Shown here one piece after another: positions 38,201 to 48,508 of a stretch of 64,000 bases of DNA. The notes beneath the pieces are model-generated. The model was not told the origin of the DNA and did not search any database. It saw only the letters and a list, made by a program, of their open reading frames with translations. Position 1 is the stretch's first letter. Every line of letters begins with the position of its first letter. Both the position numbers and the translations under genes were made by a program. This stretch comes from Mnemiopsis leidyi (taxonomy: Eukaryota > Ctenophora > Tentaculata > Lobata > Bolinopsidae), in assembly GCA_000226015.1 (NCBI GenBank), contig JH152799.1:76022-140021 (forward strand), read 5' to 3'.

Positions 38201-41063
38201 GTTACAAGTCGCAACTTCCTTTGCTTGCGGCCGCAGAGGGGTAGCCGGATCAGCAGATTTTATTTATCTCACTTGACCTTATCAGCTATTTTATTGGTTG
38301 AAATTACTTCGTTGAAGTCATTAGTCCTTGTAATTATCTTAAATCGAGGCTCTTTGGTACAGCTTTGCGTATTATTTACACTCCGACTGAAATTTTATGC
38401 CCTCATTGACGATACCCATCTTAAAGTTGTTAATTGCATTGAGCAGAAATTAACGAAATCACGATGAAAGAATTAGGATACCCCGATGATAGCCTCCTGA
38501 TGATGCTCGAGTCAGTTTATCGTCGCACCGTTTTCCTCTGTACTAGGTATTTACGATCTCTCACTCTCTCAGTTACTGGAGACCAAGCTCTTCTTGCCCC
38601 TGCAATCACACCCCCAGGAGCCCCCGAGCACGATCTTCCTCCCGCGGTTTGTGGGCCTAACGGTCCCCGGTGGTCCCTAAATTCTGTACCTGTTGATGCG
38701 GCATTATACTGGAGTCGACAACTGGCCCGTGTACCCACTCTCCGCTTGGCATTATAACCTTTGAGTAGCCTAGTACGGCATCACGGTAAGAGCCTAAATT
38801 TAGATTTCTGAATAACTGATAATTGTCACATATGCCGTTTTGTGCCCCGCGTATCGCTTTCATTGAATGTTGAGATGTTAAATACTGATCGGTACACTGG
38901 GTAGGACACTAGTTAAGGATTTTCCCGCTGCCCGAGGAAAAGTATGGGAATGGAAAGAAGTTAAATTATGTGGGAATGTCCTTTGTATTAGAATGAATAT
39001 TTTTGCGGTATTTATAATGATGTTGGCACTTTCTTACTGACATAAATTTGTTTCTGATTGATACAGTTACACAGGTGCCAGCATATCAATGCTAGGAACG
39101 TGGTAACTAAATGCTGTAGGAATTTTAGGTATGACTTACATTTTTAGGGTATACCCTAAATCGTTATATTTAGAATTACTTCCCAAAAACGCCTCCAAAC
39201 CCTGACACTCGGCCACCCAGGCAATCAGCCAGATTAGTCAAGCGTCAATTTGTCCCGAGCTGAAAACTCCCACGCCAGGGGTGCCAGCCGTGCGCGCACT
39301 GTGCACTGTGCTACAAGTTCCTGTCGCGCAATCCAAACCTTTAACGTAACAGTGACCGGATGTCAGTTCCAGTTGAAAGGGTGCGGACAAGCTAAGAGCG
39401 GGAGATGGTGCCAGGAGCTGGCGCGCACTGCGCCTAGTAGAAGTGCAGTGAGGCGCCACAATGGGGAGCAAACCGTGCCAAGAGACCCGTCCCAGGTCTC
39501 GTTCACTTAGCACTGTCCCAGTGTGGTGCCAATATTGAGCAGCACTTTGACCTTTTGTAGCGCGATAAAGCGATACAAGGGTTTAAATAATCCGCGCTTT
39601 GAACGGAATGACACTCATGCCCTTTGTTAAACTCATTCTTTATTACAAAATTCAGCGGGTTTTACAGTAAGGAGAATGTGCTGCGATAACTATCACGATT
39701 GGTTTGGCTACTTACGGAAAATGGTTGTGCTGGGACGGAAGGGAAGCTGTTGACAAACTGCGTTGAAATTACAAAGCGGGAGGAAGAAAACGTCTGAAGA
39801 TTACAATCAAGCGAGGTGGACGTATTGACAGAAGGAGACGTATGATAATTGGCAAGTACAACACCATCGAGCGGCTAGGGATCGAGTGCAGGGCTGTACC
39901 CAATCCCCGTGCACTGATAACCTCCTCGACCAATCAGCGTGCACTGTCTTGTCACCTGACCATCACATGACTACCTCGTGACCAGCTAATTAGACTGAAA
40001 TCTTGCTTGGCGGGGGCCTCACAATGCTGCGTGCTGACCAGTAAACAAGGACTTAATTAGGCATCAGAAATTAGAGGACCAAACCCGTGTATTCGGTATA
40101 CGTGTAACACCATTAACATGCAAATTGTTGATTAACCCTACTGGCTATTGATATAGATGTTTCTAAATTCTATCTTCTATTAGCGACAAGAGGGGATGGG
40201 TCCAAAGCTAAACCAGCCAGAATCCCAAACCCATTTTTTAGATGTTAAAAATGGACATTGGTTAAGTTCACCAGAGCAGGGGATTGAAATACGAGCCAGG
40301 CTGTAATCAATAAGGTTCTGATCAGGGATTGGGCCGATTAGGCTTGGTTGGAATAGGCTGAGGTTATCCAGGAAACTTGGTTAACAACAGACTTCTACCT
40401 TTGAGAGGTTTCCAGCTGATAAGGGGGTAAGAGTTCTCATTGACGTGATTAGTGAAGCACGAATAAGCCCATGACTGATGTCACCTGGCCTATATCAACC
40501 TGCCTAATGTATACATGCAAAGACGCGACCTTTCACATTGAGCCGGTTTGTTACATCACAGAGCACGTGCCTTCTCCATATATCGCTTAGGGAATCTCTT
40601 GATATCAACGTCCTTTTAATTTTTTACAGAAACGTCAAAAAATTTTCAGTATTGGAGAAACACTGAATATTCCCCATCAACGTCTGGTGGCATATGGCAA
40701 AGGACTTTTGATAGTAAAATAGCTAGTACGGATAAAAATGTCCATGATGGTCGATCAATCATCACCAGCCGAGTCAATTAGTGCAATAACAACGAACTAA
40801 ACACATTTAGAGACGATGGTCGGAGGTCTGAGGACTATGGTCAGAGCTACACACCCTCGCCGATTGTAGAGGCGGAGTTAGCTGATCATAGGGTGGACGA
40901 AACTAGACAAACATCACGGGCGAAAATCAGACAATGAGACAAACTATACGGAAAGGAGGTGTATAATGAGCAAAATAGAGATTGAAATGTAGAAACAATA
41001 GTGCATGCTCGTTTCATACTTACAGTTACTGGAGATGGACGATGGTTCCACTTTGAAGAACAT
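19269..41063 (-). CDS. MYRF: myelin regulatory factor homologue (membrane-bound Ndt80-type transcription factor)
   Basis: MYRF proteins are ER-membrane trimers that cut themselves with a phage-type chaperone domain and send the N-terminal DNA-binding part to the nucleus. Exons, in coding order: 41063-41024 (candidate first), 30248-30206, 29778-29723, 27792-27644, 26253-26164, 25916-25673, 25394-25286, 24813-24669, 24532-24405, 24047-23940, 23774-23606, 23146-22898, 22739-22560, 22356-22245, 20756-20557, 20266-20007, 19834-19687, 19463-19269. They total 2625 nt, 874 codons plus TAG, with all phases matching GT-AG sites. Order of domains: Pro/Gln-rich N-terminus, DNA-binding domain (about 245-427), chaperone domain with Ser458 and Lys463, membrane span (about 626-648), luminal C-terminal domain. 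The identity is firm from motifs such as KKNHFQVTV and [11 protein letters not shown]. The first exon is the least certain part. Vertebrate MYRF is longer, mainly in proline-rich and post-membrane linkers. Confidence 0.93.
20557..20756 (-). other. MYRF: MYRF transmembrane exon
   Basis: The exon encodes a single hydrophobic span ([20 protein letters not shown]) flanked by RRTLKMMQK on the N-terminal, cytosolic side and HHN on the luminal side. This matches the single-pass topology that anchors uncleaved MYRF in the ER. A GTCAGT donor follows in phase 0. Confidence 0.93.
20757..22244. other. MYRF intron with promoter-like plus-strand sequence
   Basis: No coding exon is supported. At about 21535-21665 on the plus strand, GTCACGTGTCC, an alternating GCGCGC stretch, a CACACACCGATTGTGTG palindrome, GATCACGTGGCC and CATATAAG occur in order, which resembles a compact promoter. 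It could start an antisense or unrelated transcript. No gene downstream is visible. Confidence 0.35.
22245..22356 (-). other. MYRF: MYRF basic linker exon
   Basis: A 112-nt exon following the chaperone coiled coil encodes a very basic linker ([15 protein letters not shown]) that leads to the membrane segment. Its donor is GTAAGA in phase 1. The equivalent vertebrate linker is also basic. The intron after it is about 1.5 kb and contains promoter-like sequence on the other strand. Confidence 0.88.
22560..23146 (-). other. MYRF: MYRF intramolecular chaperone (peptidase S74) domain exons
   Basis: Exons 23146-22898 (83 codons) and 22739-22560 (60 codons) encode the ICA domain that trimerises MYRF and cuts it. 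The family's catalytic Ser-Lys pair lies in S-D-x-R-x-K-E. Here it reads [11 protein letters not shown], so Ser458 and Lys463 are both present and autocleavage should occur before the serine. FGVLAQEV and [17 protein letters not shown] match the rest of the fold, and the second exon ends in a coiled-coil segment (IDKIDELEQ). Confidence 0.95.
23606..24813 (-). other. MYRF: MYRF Ndt80/PhoG-like DNA-binding domain exons
   Basis: Exons 24813-24669, 24532-24405, 24047-23940 and 23774-23606 encode the sequence-specific DNA-binding domain. Diagnostic strings are [38 protein letters not shown] and [16 protein letters not shown], all close to vertebrate MYRF. The basic RKKGKPNP loop, which contacts DNA in the family, is intact. 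Introns are 130-410 bp. The exon ends after RYM in phase 0, directly before the chaperone domain. Confidence 0.95.
26260..26435. repeat. 93-bp tandem duplication in MYRF intron
   Basis: GGAACC(T/G)TGTCAATA at 26260 recurs at 26353, with GTCTAAAC and TAGAGAAATATACACCGT repeated in each unit. Two degenerate copies with shorter internal repeats, just beyond the 26253 exon edge. No coding role. Confidence 0.75.
27204..27640. repeat. degenerate TAACTA/AAGTAACTA minisatellite in MYRF intron
   Basis: About 20-bp units of the type AAGTAACTACACCTAGTAAC repeat over 430 bp up to the 27644 exon edge. They are split by an unrelated insert at about 27340-27410 that belongs to a dispersed repeat. The array ends within a few bases of the splice donor of exon 27644-27792, whose GTTAGTTAC resembles the unit. 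Confidence 0.85.
27343..27407. repeat. dispersed repeat copy A (shared with stomatin intron)
   Basis: The segment containing TAAGATGACCAC, a T-run, AGGCCTACG and GTCATGGTCATGGTCAAAA matches the start of the block at 56912-56965. This copy sits inside the MYRF-intron minisatellite. Confidence 0.7.
27793..27990. repeat. degenerate GTTTCACTTTCAC repeat upstream of MYRF exon
   Basis: Imperfect repeats of TAGTTTCACTTTCACA, about 28-30 bp apart, fill the region next to the acceptor of exon 27644-27792. They are pyrimidine-rich on the plus strand only, so they are not the splice tract. Confidence 0.65.
31381..31401. repeat. (CT)n microsatellite
   Basis: Ten uninterrupted CT dinucleotides within MYRF intron 1. 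Confidence 0.9.
33242..33356. repeat. GGTAACCCTGACAACA tandem repeat with two CACGTGAC boxes
   Basis: Four spaced copies of GGTTACC or GGTAACC followed by TTGACAA or CTGACAACA, with GTCACGTGAC and CTCACGTGAC at the end. It combines the same E-box and X-box-like elements as the 18.85 kb repeat. Confidence 0.65.
34472..34485. promoter_or_regulatory. RFX X-box-like palindrome
   Basis: GTTGTCATGGTAAC matches the X-box pattern GTNRCC/RGYAAC bound by RFX factors (family knowledge). Related sites lie at 35771-35784 and 52556-52569. Function is inferred. Confidence 0.4.
41024..41063 (-). other. MYRF: candidate first coding exon of MYRF
   Basis: ATG at 41063 follows an in-frame TAG 12 codons upstream and encodes [13 protein letters not shown] before a strong GTAAGT donor in phase 1. 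The next recognised exon (30248-30206) begins in phase 1, so joining gives ...SSNCYTATSY. Intron 1 would be 10.8 kb. The VEPSS-type acidic start and the promoter-like sequence just upstream support it, but the join is inferred over a long distance. Confidence 0.5.
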
Positions 41064-41240
41064 ATTGACAACGATAACCCGGTCGAAGTGGGCCAACTAA
41101 ACGAGCCCCTGTCAACAACCAATGACAAGACGACGACTCCCCCACGTGACCCACGCCAGCCAATCACGTGTCCATGACAACGGCAGACGACCAATCAGCG
41201 CGCAACAATAGAAACACGTGACCCAGGTTATTAGCGGGAG
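41064..41240 (-). promoter_or_regulatory. probable MYRF promoter: CCAAT boxes and CACGTG boxes
   Basis: Just upstream of the candidate MYRF start, within about 130 bp, lie three CCAAT sequences (plus-strand CCAATGACAAG, GCCAATCACGTG and ACCAATCAGCG) and three CACGTG boxes (about 41142, 41165 and 41214). The density is typical of TATA-less animal promoters bound by NF-Y and bHLH-zip factors. Assignment to MYRF depends on the first-exon inference. Confidence 0.5.
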
Positions 41241-42521
41241 TTCCCACTGTGCCAAGCGATATTTACTTTATGTAAACGCGATAATTTAATACCGGGGACT
41301 TTAACCCTGGGTCGTCTATACACAAACAATGCTGGCTTGAGAGTTTTCCACCCAATCGGGAAGCAGGAAATTTCCCCAGAACCAATCAAAACAAATAAAC
41401 ATATCACATGATCCAATAAAAAGTGAACGAATCCAGCTTCAAAACCCCATTAAAACATGAAACTGGTTCCCGGTCATTCTCGACTGCCTGATTGATTCCC
41501 ACCAGACGCCCTCAGTACCACCAGCTCGTGTAATCTGGCGCTGAATTCCTCAATTCGAGAAGAGAGTGGATTCCGAGCCTCGTCAAAGACTGGTCCTCTT
41601 TACCAAACGTTTTCTGATCATTACCCGGTGTCCGGTGTGTCTAGAGCAGATTCAGTGCGACCCCTTATCTGGAACCCCGCCCACCTCCCTGTGCTAATGG
41701 GCAATCCCCCTGATCACAAGGACCATTAAAGTAGTTGAGGTGAAGGTATCACTATCTCCCCTGATTACTTGATTACTCCCCAACTTACCGACATCCTGTA
41801 ACGCATCATATCCTATATCGGTACGAGCGTGACCTAATCCTCACTCCTAGACTTGCAGCTAACAGGAATGCGCAACGCTGCGCTCACGGCCGTGCATGTC
41901 GCCACAAGTGCGATACCGACAAATCTGACAAATTAAAGGGGAGTCTGTGCGAGAGGCTGTGCCGGTCGATAGTTAGGGGGTCGGGTCGTGTTCTAAGGGG
42001 ACTGGTCTTGCAATGCAGATGGTAATTATAACACTGGAGACACTGGTCTTTAGTGCACGCCTATACCCGCGTCAATTGATTATATAACAAAAACAGTCTG
42101 TCAAAGGTAAAAAGTTTTGTGAGTTACTATGATTTCCAGACAGAAAGGATTTGCTAGTTATTTGTCAAATGTTAGTCTAGTTCTAAAAAATAAGGTAACG
42201 GATAAAGGGACAAATATTTGGCTGTCGGCATATAAAAGTATAATAAAATCAAAGTATAATAATGTTCGACACAACAGAAGAGAAATGACAAAACGACGAA
42301 AATCATTCCGCAGGACACACAAAAATTGACCGTCAAGATCCTAGATCCAGAAAATCTTGACGGCTGACAGCTATAACACAGGACGATGTGGCGTAAAGCG
42401 ACGTAACTTCATGAACTGCGGTGACAACATGTGCGATGCGGTAACAAGATGTGCAATGCGGTAACAATAAGTGTGATGCGGTAACATGTTGTACCGCGGT
42501 CCCACGTGCAGCTAGACATAC

Positions 42522-42546
42522 CTGAGCTACTCCCGGACGTCTCCAT
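42522..42546 (-). other. MYRF: alternative first coding exon of MYRF
   Basis: A second ATG, at 42546, encodes METSGSSS and meets a GTATGT donor, also in phase 1, so it could splice to the same exon at 30248 to give ...SSSGYTATSY. Vertebrate MYRF also uses alternative first exons (family knowledge). Here the evidence is only frame, donor and position. Confidence 0.3.
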
Positions 42547-45500
42547 GGGAGTAAGGCTGGAGCTACAACTGATGTAGGGGTGGTGGTCTATTCGCTCAAT
42601 GGTAAGGCCGGTTTCTCTCTCGCTCCTCGTGCAGCAACCTGAACAATGTGATCCCTGTCAGTTACTGTTTCCATTATAATACCTCACCTGACCAAGCCTG
42701 CACTTTGTATGTATTTCTAATTATCCATTCAAATTTGAGTCATATGCCGATATAGAAGAAGGCTGGTGTTAGTGCCTGGAGCAGAGGGACAAATGCCTAA
42801 AGCTCAACAGATTCCCGATCATTCCTGTTACGATGAAGCGGGTATCCATTGTAACACACGTGCTGCTTATCAATGGCGATAATTAGATTTATCATCGTAT
42901 AATAGGTTAATCACAAACGGAAAATTTATACCCGTATCAAGTTAAAATTTCTAACACGACATCGTCTAAAAAGGTTCAGGAAAGCCCCTGTAATAGAAAA
43001 TGAATGAAAATACTCACGTTAAATAAAGTTTGATTTCCTGGTGGTGGAATGTGTTAGCGCGGTCTGTCCTGCAGTATTCGGTAGTTCTTCATATTCTAGA
43101 TCTAGTGCAAGGTAGGGGAGTTACGTCATATATTATTATATTATGTAGGCTATCGTAATTAAGATACCAAAATAAAACGTCTTATCGGTCTGGAATTTAA
43201 TATAGCCCTGAAATCTCTGGCTGGTACCTTTCACATGTTCAATTAATTAAAGTATTACATTTTGTATTTTTATTCGATAAAGAGAGACCCAGGTAATATT
43301 TCAATTTTATCCTTGCTCCAAGGTTTCCCTGCACGAAACTTGAAAAAACGAAAACCCTACCAGTCTATAGACTCTACGTCTTCATCAGTATAGATGACAG
43401 AGAAAAAGAAATTTCTCAACTGTCAAGTAGGTTATTAGTGCCAACGACGGAAAACGTTAAAAACTTGTACATATCAATATATATAAAGGAGCAGTTTTCT
43501 ATGTTTACAAAAGTTTACAAAGTTTACTACAATTATAATCCAACTTTTAAAACTCTACTTCTTCCTCTCCGATGAGGACCTCTTTTGGAGTTTCGACAAG
43601 CAGAACGAAATTACCTTGTACAGTCCACCGGGGGTGTAAATCGCATAGCCTCGCGCTTGATATGACCGAGAAATATTATTCGAATAATATTCTAAATATT
43701 ATTCAAATTGATAATGTCGCTATTCAAGGTATGCGGCATACCGTTGAACTAGGTCCATTGTAAGCTTGTTTGGATTCTTCGAACAAGTAGCATGTTCGGC
43801 AGCGACAGAATATCAAACTACATAGACGAGTCCACTGCACAAGATTTAAACAAGATATCGCAATTTCCGGTGAAAAATGAATAAAAATTATTATCATTTA
43901 ACCATCACATCAGGTCTTGAATTCGAAAAAACAATAACTCAATTTCTAACATCGATTAAAACGCAAAATAGTCGATAATTAAAAAGCATAAGAACTTTAT
44001 GCGAGCCGGCTCAACTTCTTTTCATTACACGCCAGCAGACACTAACTTAGAACACGATTAGCGGAGCACAGTTTATAAAATTAATCGGATATAACAATGC
44101 TTGCGAGGAGCTAAACAGAACATAACAAAGCAATCCGCATTCCTAATTTAAGATTAAAACTATTAAAACTGAAAGTAAGCAAGTAATTATCTGATGTCTG
44201 AGAAGTAAGCGGATGGGGGTTATCAAAGGATAACGGTTTCTGAAGAGAGCTTTAAAAGTACATTATAAGCTCTGAATGCACACCTTAACAAACACACTAT
44301 AATGTCAGAAAGCACGTTAAGGACGTGCACGTGTTGGCAGTTGAAGCACCTGTCCGGCAGGGGCATGAAGTACAGTTCGCTTTTCCGAGACACTACTAAT
44401 TTGAACGGGAAGCCAGGTTTGAAGCGAGTCAAACTTCTAGGTCATTCTAATATCGTTTCCACTTACGTCAGAAACTGAAAAACCTGTAAAAACTAAAATA
44501 TATCTCCAGACGGGTGGCACTTTCGCTTGTCGATATAAATATGACGATCATTGACTAGAAAATTCCGCAGGATAGCGTCGCGTCAGATGCGACGGTCTCG
44601 AGGAGGCGACAGCCGCGGAAAGTAGACAAGCTCCATGGACGAAGAAAGTACTGGACAAGATTTTGGGCACGCCTGTAGGGCATCCTTGTGGAGGACACGA
44701 AAGAGAATTTGGGAACCTCTAGAGAACTGGACTGTTTTAGCAATACAACACAAATGAGCTCCGACACAAACTAGCAACCAGCTGATCGTGGCTTAGTACG
44801 TGTCGCTAATATTTAACAGCCAGATGTTTTAACCGTCAAATTTGGAGGCGTTTCGAGGTTCGTCGACTGCTGACTCTCGGATTTGTCTCGGAAGAAACAA
44901 CAGAGACCGAATCGGGAGACCACACTTAACTATTTAACAAACCGTACAGAGAACGTTACTAGGCTTCAACAGGCCGAAACGGGAGCATTTACATGGTATA
45001 CAAATAAATTGAAAGAACCCAACATATAATCCGCGATAGAGAGAGCATGAATATCATTCCCCAGACTACAAGAAGTCACGTGACCACCCCAGCTTTAACA
45101 CTGCCCGAGGTATTTGTTGGGGTGAAAATTATACTCGGCATCCGACGGGCTTCTACTTAGACTATCAAACCTAGAGGACAACGTTGTACGAGCAGTCAAG
45201 AAGTGTTGGGTGGAGTGTAAACGGTTGACAGACCATCCCCGACCGGTCGGAAGTTTGAAAATTTTATCTGGATCTGTTAGATACGGACCGACTGTCTGCC
45301 AATGAGGTGTCAGAATCAGGGACACGTGACGCTTCACAACCAATACCACGTTTTGGGGCTGCAATAAATAGTGGGAATTTAATTGATAAAGGTTTCAATT
45401 ACACGCGAGTCTAATCTGATTAAGGACAATCTATTAAAGACGTCTAAAAAGCAGGAGTAATATCGTCACGGGTCGGTGGACTAAACGTGGTTTCGCACAA

Positions 45501-46669
45501 CATCTGTCTGGGACAAAGTTACGGACTTGGTTAGATCGCCTGTAGGGGCGTCTCACCGGGATGGCTCGTCAGTGCACCTGTGAAATCGTCTTGTTAACTG
45601 GGTTATTAGGCGTTAACCTGCAGTCACCGATAGGCGTTAATCATCCTTCATGCAGGAATATTTTGTCAATCTAGTATTATAGTATTATGAAGTATGGCAC
45701 AAAGGCTAGGTTGCGGGTTTGTGGGTGTGAGTGATGGCCCTCAACAACCGCTAAAATATAAGTAGGCTGCGTTCTTCCAATTTTGACAAGGTGTTAGGGG
45801 CAGAACAGATAACATCGAAACGGCGATCAATCGTCAAACAATGCACTAACATTGTTATAGTAATACGAACAACTCAAGACACTGTAGTAGTGTAAAGTAA
45901 AGACCGACAAAATACTGACGCGAATAATTCAATAGAGGGCGGGTGTGCACCGAGCAGGGACCGCAACAAAGCAGGAGATACAAGTAGGACTACAACAGAA
46001 TGCGAGGATGTAGATCTCCCGACAAGAGACGGGAAGTATTTCCTCCTGCGGTCTGACCCGGTCTAGACTTCGTCCTACTTTACCGACCACTTTTATACTA
46101 GTTCTTGTCTCCTCCTTTTCTGTCTGGACACAGTACTTCCAGCCTCAAATTTGATCTTTTTTGTTCGGTTTTTATCGTCTGGGAATTTAATTTATTTCCC
46201 GGTGAAACGAGGTGAAAATGAGGGCTGAGTCTTTACTGAGTGGGCCGACAGCTTAATTGAGGTTGTAATCGATATCAATAGCTTAAAGTGTCAATTGATA
46301 CGCTAATTTTAAGCCGAATTACAAATATTAGTTATCATCGATATTTAAAGTTTTACAAGATTGAATTTCCAAAAAACTTATAATTATTAACTGTTACTGA
46401 AATTGCGATTTTTAAAAATAAGAGTTACTCCTACTACAGGACTTATTATCAGTAAAGTTAACAAATCCTACGTAAACAGTAACTTCTGTGTAATGTAAGT
46501 GTCAACATAAGGGTAAGTTAAAATCAGGGGAGGAGGTTAATCTTCAAAGAGATGATAGAAGTAACCGGCTTCTTTACCAGAGAAAACTACCTAATAATAG
46601 GGTGTACTAAGTCATTGTATGATTAGTTAGTAGTTAGCCTAAACAATAATACAGTCTCATACTTGTAAT

Positions 46670-47020
46670 TGTAAGTGTAAGTGTAAGTGTAAGTGTAAGT
46701 GTAAGTGTAAGTGTAAGTGTAAGTGTAAGTGTAAGTGTAAGTGTAAGTGTAAGTGTAAGTGTAAGTGTAAGTGTAAGTGTAAGTGTAAGTGTAAGTGTAA
46801 TGTAAGTGTAAGTGTAAGTGTAAGTGTAAGTGTAAGTGTAAGTGTAAGTGTAAGTGTAAGTGTAAGTGTAAGTGTAAGTGTAAGTGTAAGTGTAAGTGTA
46901 AGTGTAAGTGTAAGTGTAAGTGTAAGTGTAAGTGTAAGTGTAAGTGTAAGTGTAAGTGTAAGTGTAAGTGTAAGTGTAAGTGTAAGTGTAAGTGTAAGTG
47001 TAAGTGTAAACGTAAGTGTA
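46670..47020. repeat. (TAAGTG)n hexanucleotide array, about 350 bp
   Basis: Uninterrupted GTAAGT hexamers except for one single-unit slip near 46800 (GTGTAATGTAAG). Reading the other strand gives spurious His-Leu and Tyr-Thr dipeptide frames, which are not genes. The unit is not the TTAGGG telomere repeat. Confidence 0.97.
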
Positions 47021-47710
47021 CGACGTATACATGGAAGTTAGGCGGAATCAAGTCGCCAGTGGGTCTGAAGCACGCCACTCACGCTGCTATCAGCTGCTTG
47101 GCAAGTCCCCCTCCCATGCACGCCAACTCCTTCATTATCATTCAATTAAAAACACGCAGTACCAACCTAGCTCTGAAATATAGCATGTTTAACTGAAAAA
47201 GTTGGCGTGCAAAGCGAGATTTCAGTCGAATCTAAATTAATTATCGCTAAACGGGACTATTCAATAATGCGTGATTGTCGTCGATTAAACTCATTATGAA
47301 ATGTGTCAGTAAAGCAATAAAGAAAATGAAGTAGCGGTAAAACAGGAAAGTCATAACTGTTAAATGTTACAAAAGTACGTTTCAGAATCGTGCTCGTTGC
47401 TTGAGAACAAGGATTACAATCATTTTAAACAACTGGCTTTATCGTTATAACAATAAAACCAGACCTGATTCCAAGCCTATACAAAGTGATCAACTACGTA
47501 CATGCTACATAATAATTGCAATTATATTCTGAATATTCGCAGTGTAGTTAACACTACACGTTAACACGTTAACACTAACACTACTCAAACAAACTACACG
47601 TGTCTTGAAATAACGAACTTAACTAAACAAGTTGTACACTGCACAAAACAAGGTATACATATGTACAGTGTAAATTGTGATTTAACACTGAAAACCATGA
47701 TGTCAAACTC

Positions 47711-48508
47711 AAACAAGCACTCAACCAAACTACACGCCAAACTACTGCATACTGTGATACAACACTCAAACAAACTACACGCCCAACTACTGTATACTGT
47801 GATACAACACTCAAACAAACTACACGCCCAACTACTGTATACTGTGATACAACACTCAAACAAACTACACGCCCAACTACTGCATACTGTGATACAACAC
47901 TCAAACAAACTACACGCCCAANNNNNNNNNNNNNNNNNNNNNNNNNNNNNNNNNNNNNNNNNNNNNNNNNNNNNNNNNNNNNNNNNNNNNNNNNNNNNNN
48001 NNNNNNNNNNNNNNNNNNNNNNNNNNNNNNNNNNNNNNNNNNNNNNNNNNNNNNNNNNNNNNNNNNNNNNNNNNNNNNNNNNNNNNNNNNNNNNNNNNNN
48101 NNNNNNNNNNNNNNNNNNNNNNNNNNNNNNNNNNNNNNNNNNNNNNNNNNNNNNNNNNNNNNNNNNNNNNNNNNNNNNNNNNNNNNNNNNNNNNNNNNNN
48201 NNNNNNNNNNNNNNNNNNNNNNNNNNNNNNNNNNNNNNNNNNNNNNNNNNNNNNNNNNNNNNNNNNNNNNNNNNNNNNNNNNNNNNNNNNNNNNNNNNNN
48301 NNNNNNNNNNNNNNNNNNNNCCAACTACTGTATACTGTGATACAACACTCAAACAAACTACACGCCCAACTACTGCATACTGTGATACAACACTCAAACA
48401 AACTACACGCCCAACTACTGCATACTGTGATACAACACTCAAACAAACTACACGCCCAACTACTGCATACTGTGATACAACACTCAAACAAACTACACGC
48501 CCAACTAC
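47711..48508. repeat. 45-bp minisatellite (15-codon unit) with internal gap
   Basis: Units such as GATACAACACTCAAACAAAC followed by TACACGCCCAACTACTGCAT and ACTGT repeat every 45 bp (GATAC at 47756, 47801, 47846 and 47891). They vary mainly at one C/T position. Because 45 is a multiple of three and no stops occur, frames stay open on both strands. The N gap at 47922-48320 lies wholly inside the array, and the flanking units are out of register by 2 bp across it, so the gap length is an estimate. Confidence 0.95.
47922..48320. other. assembly gap inside the 45-bp minisatellite
   Basis: A run of 399 N flanked on both sides by the same 45-bp units. The missing sequence is almost certainly more units, of unknown number. 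Confidence 0.95.

Larger units (their letters stand above)
30249..41023. other. MYRF intron 1 (10.8 kb), no exon found
   Basis: If the first exon is at 41063, this is one intron. It contains only short, uninformative open frames. It carries about 20 CACGTG sites, a (CT)n tract at 31381-31401, an E-box and GGTAACCCTGACAACA repeat at 33242-33356, an X-box palindrome at 34472 and inverted repeats at 34360-34400. A cluster of CACGTG, CCAAT-type and TATATCACGTG motifs at about 31825-32105 looks promoter-like. Other 5' exons may be hidden here. Confidence 0.45.

Noticed and set aside
38144-38757. Possible two-exon plus-strand gene from adjacent open frames
   Set aside because: No domain, no donor-acceptor pair that helps, and ordinary composition for non-coding DNA.
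46623-47078. His-Leu and Tyr-Thr dipeptide proteins on the minus strand
   Set aside because: Direct translation of the TAAGTG satellite; no evidence of a gene.
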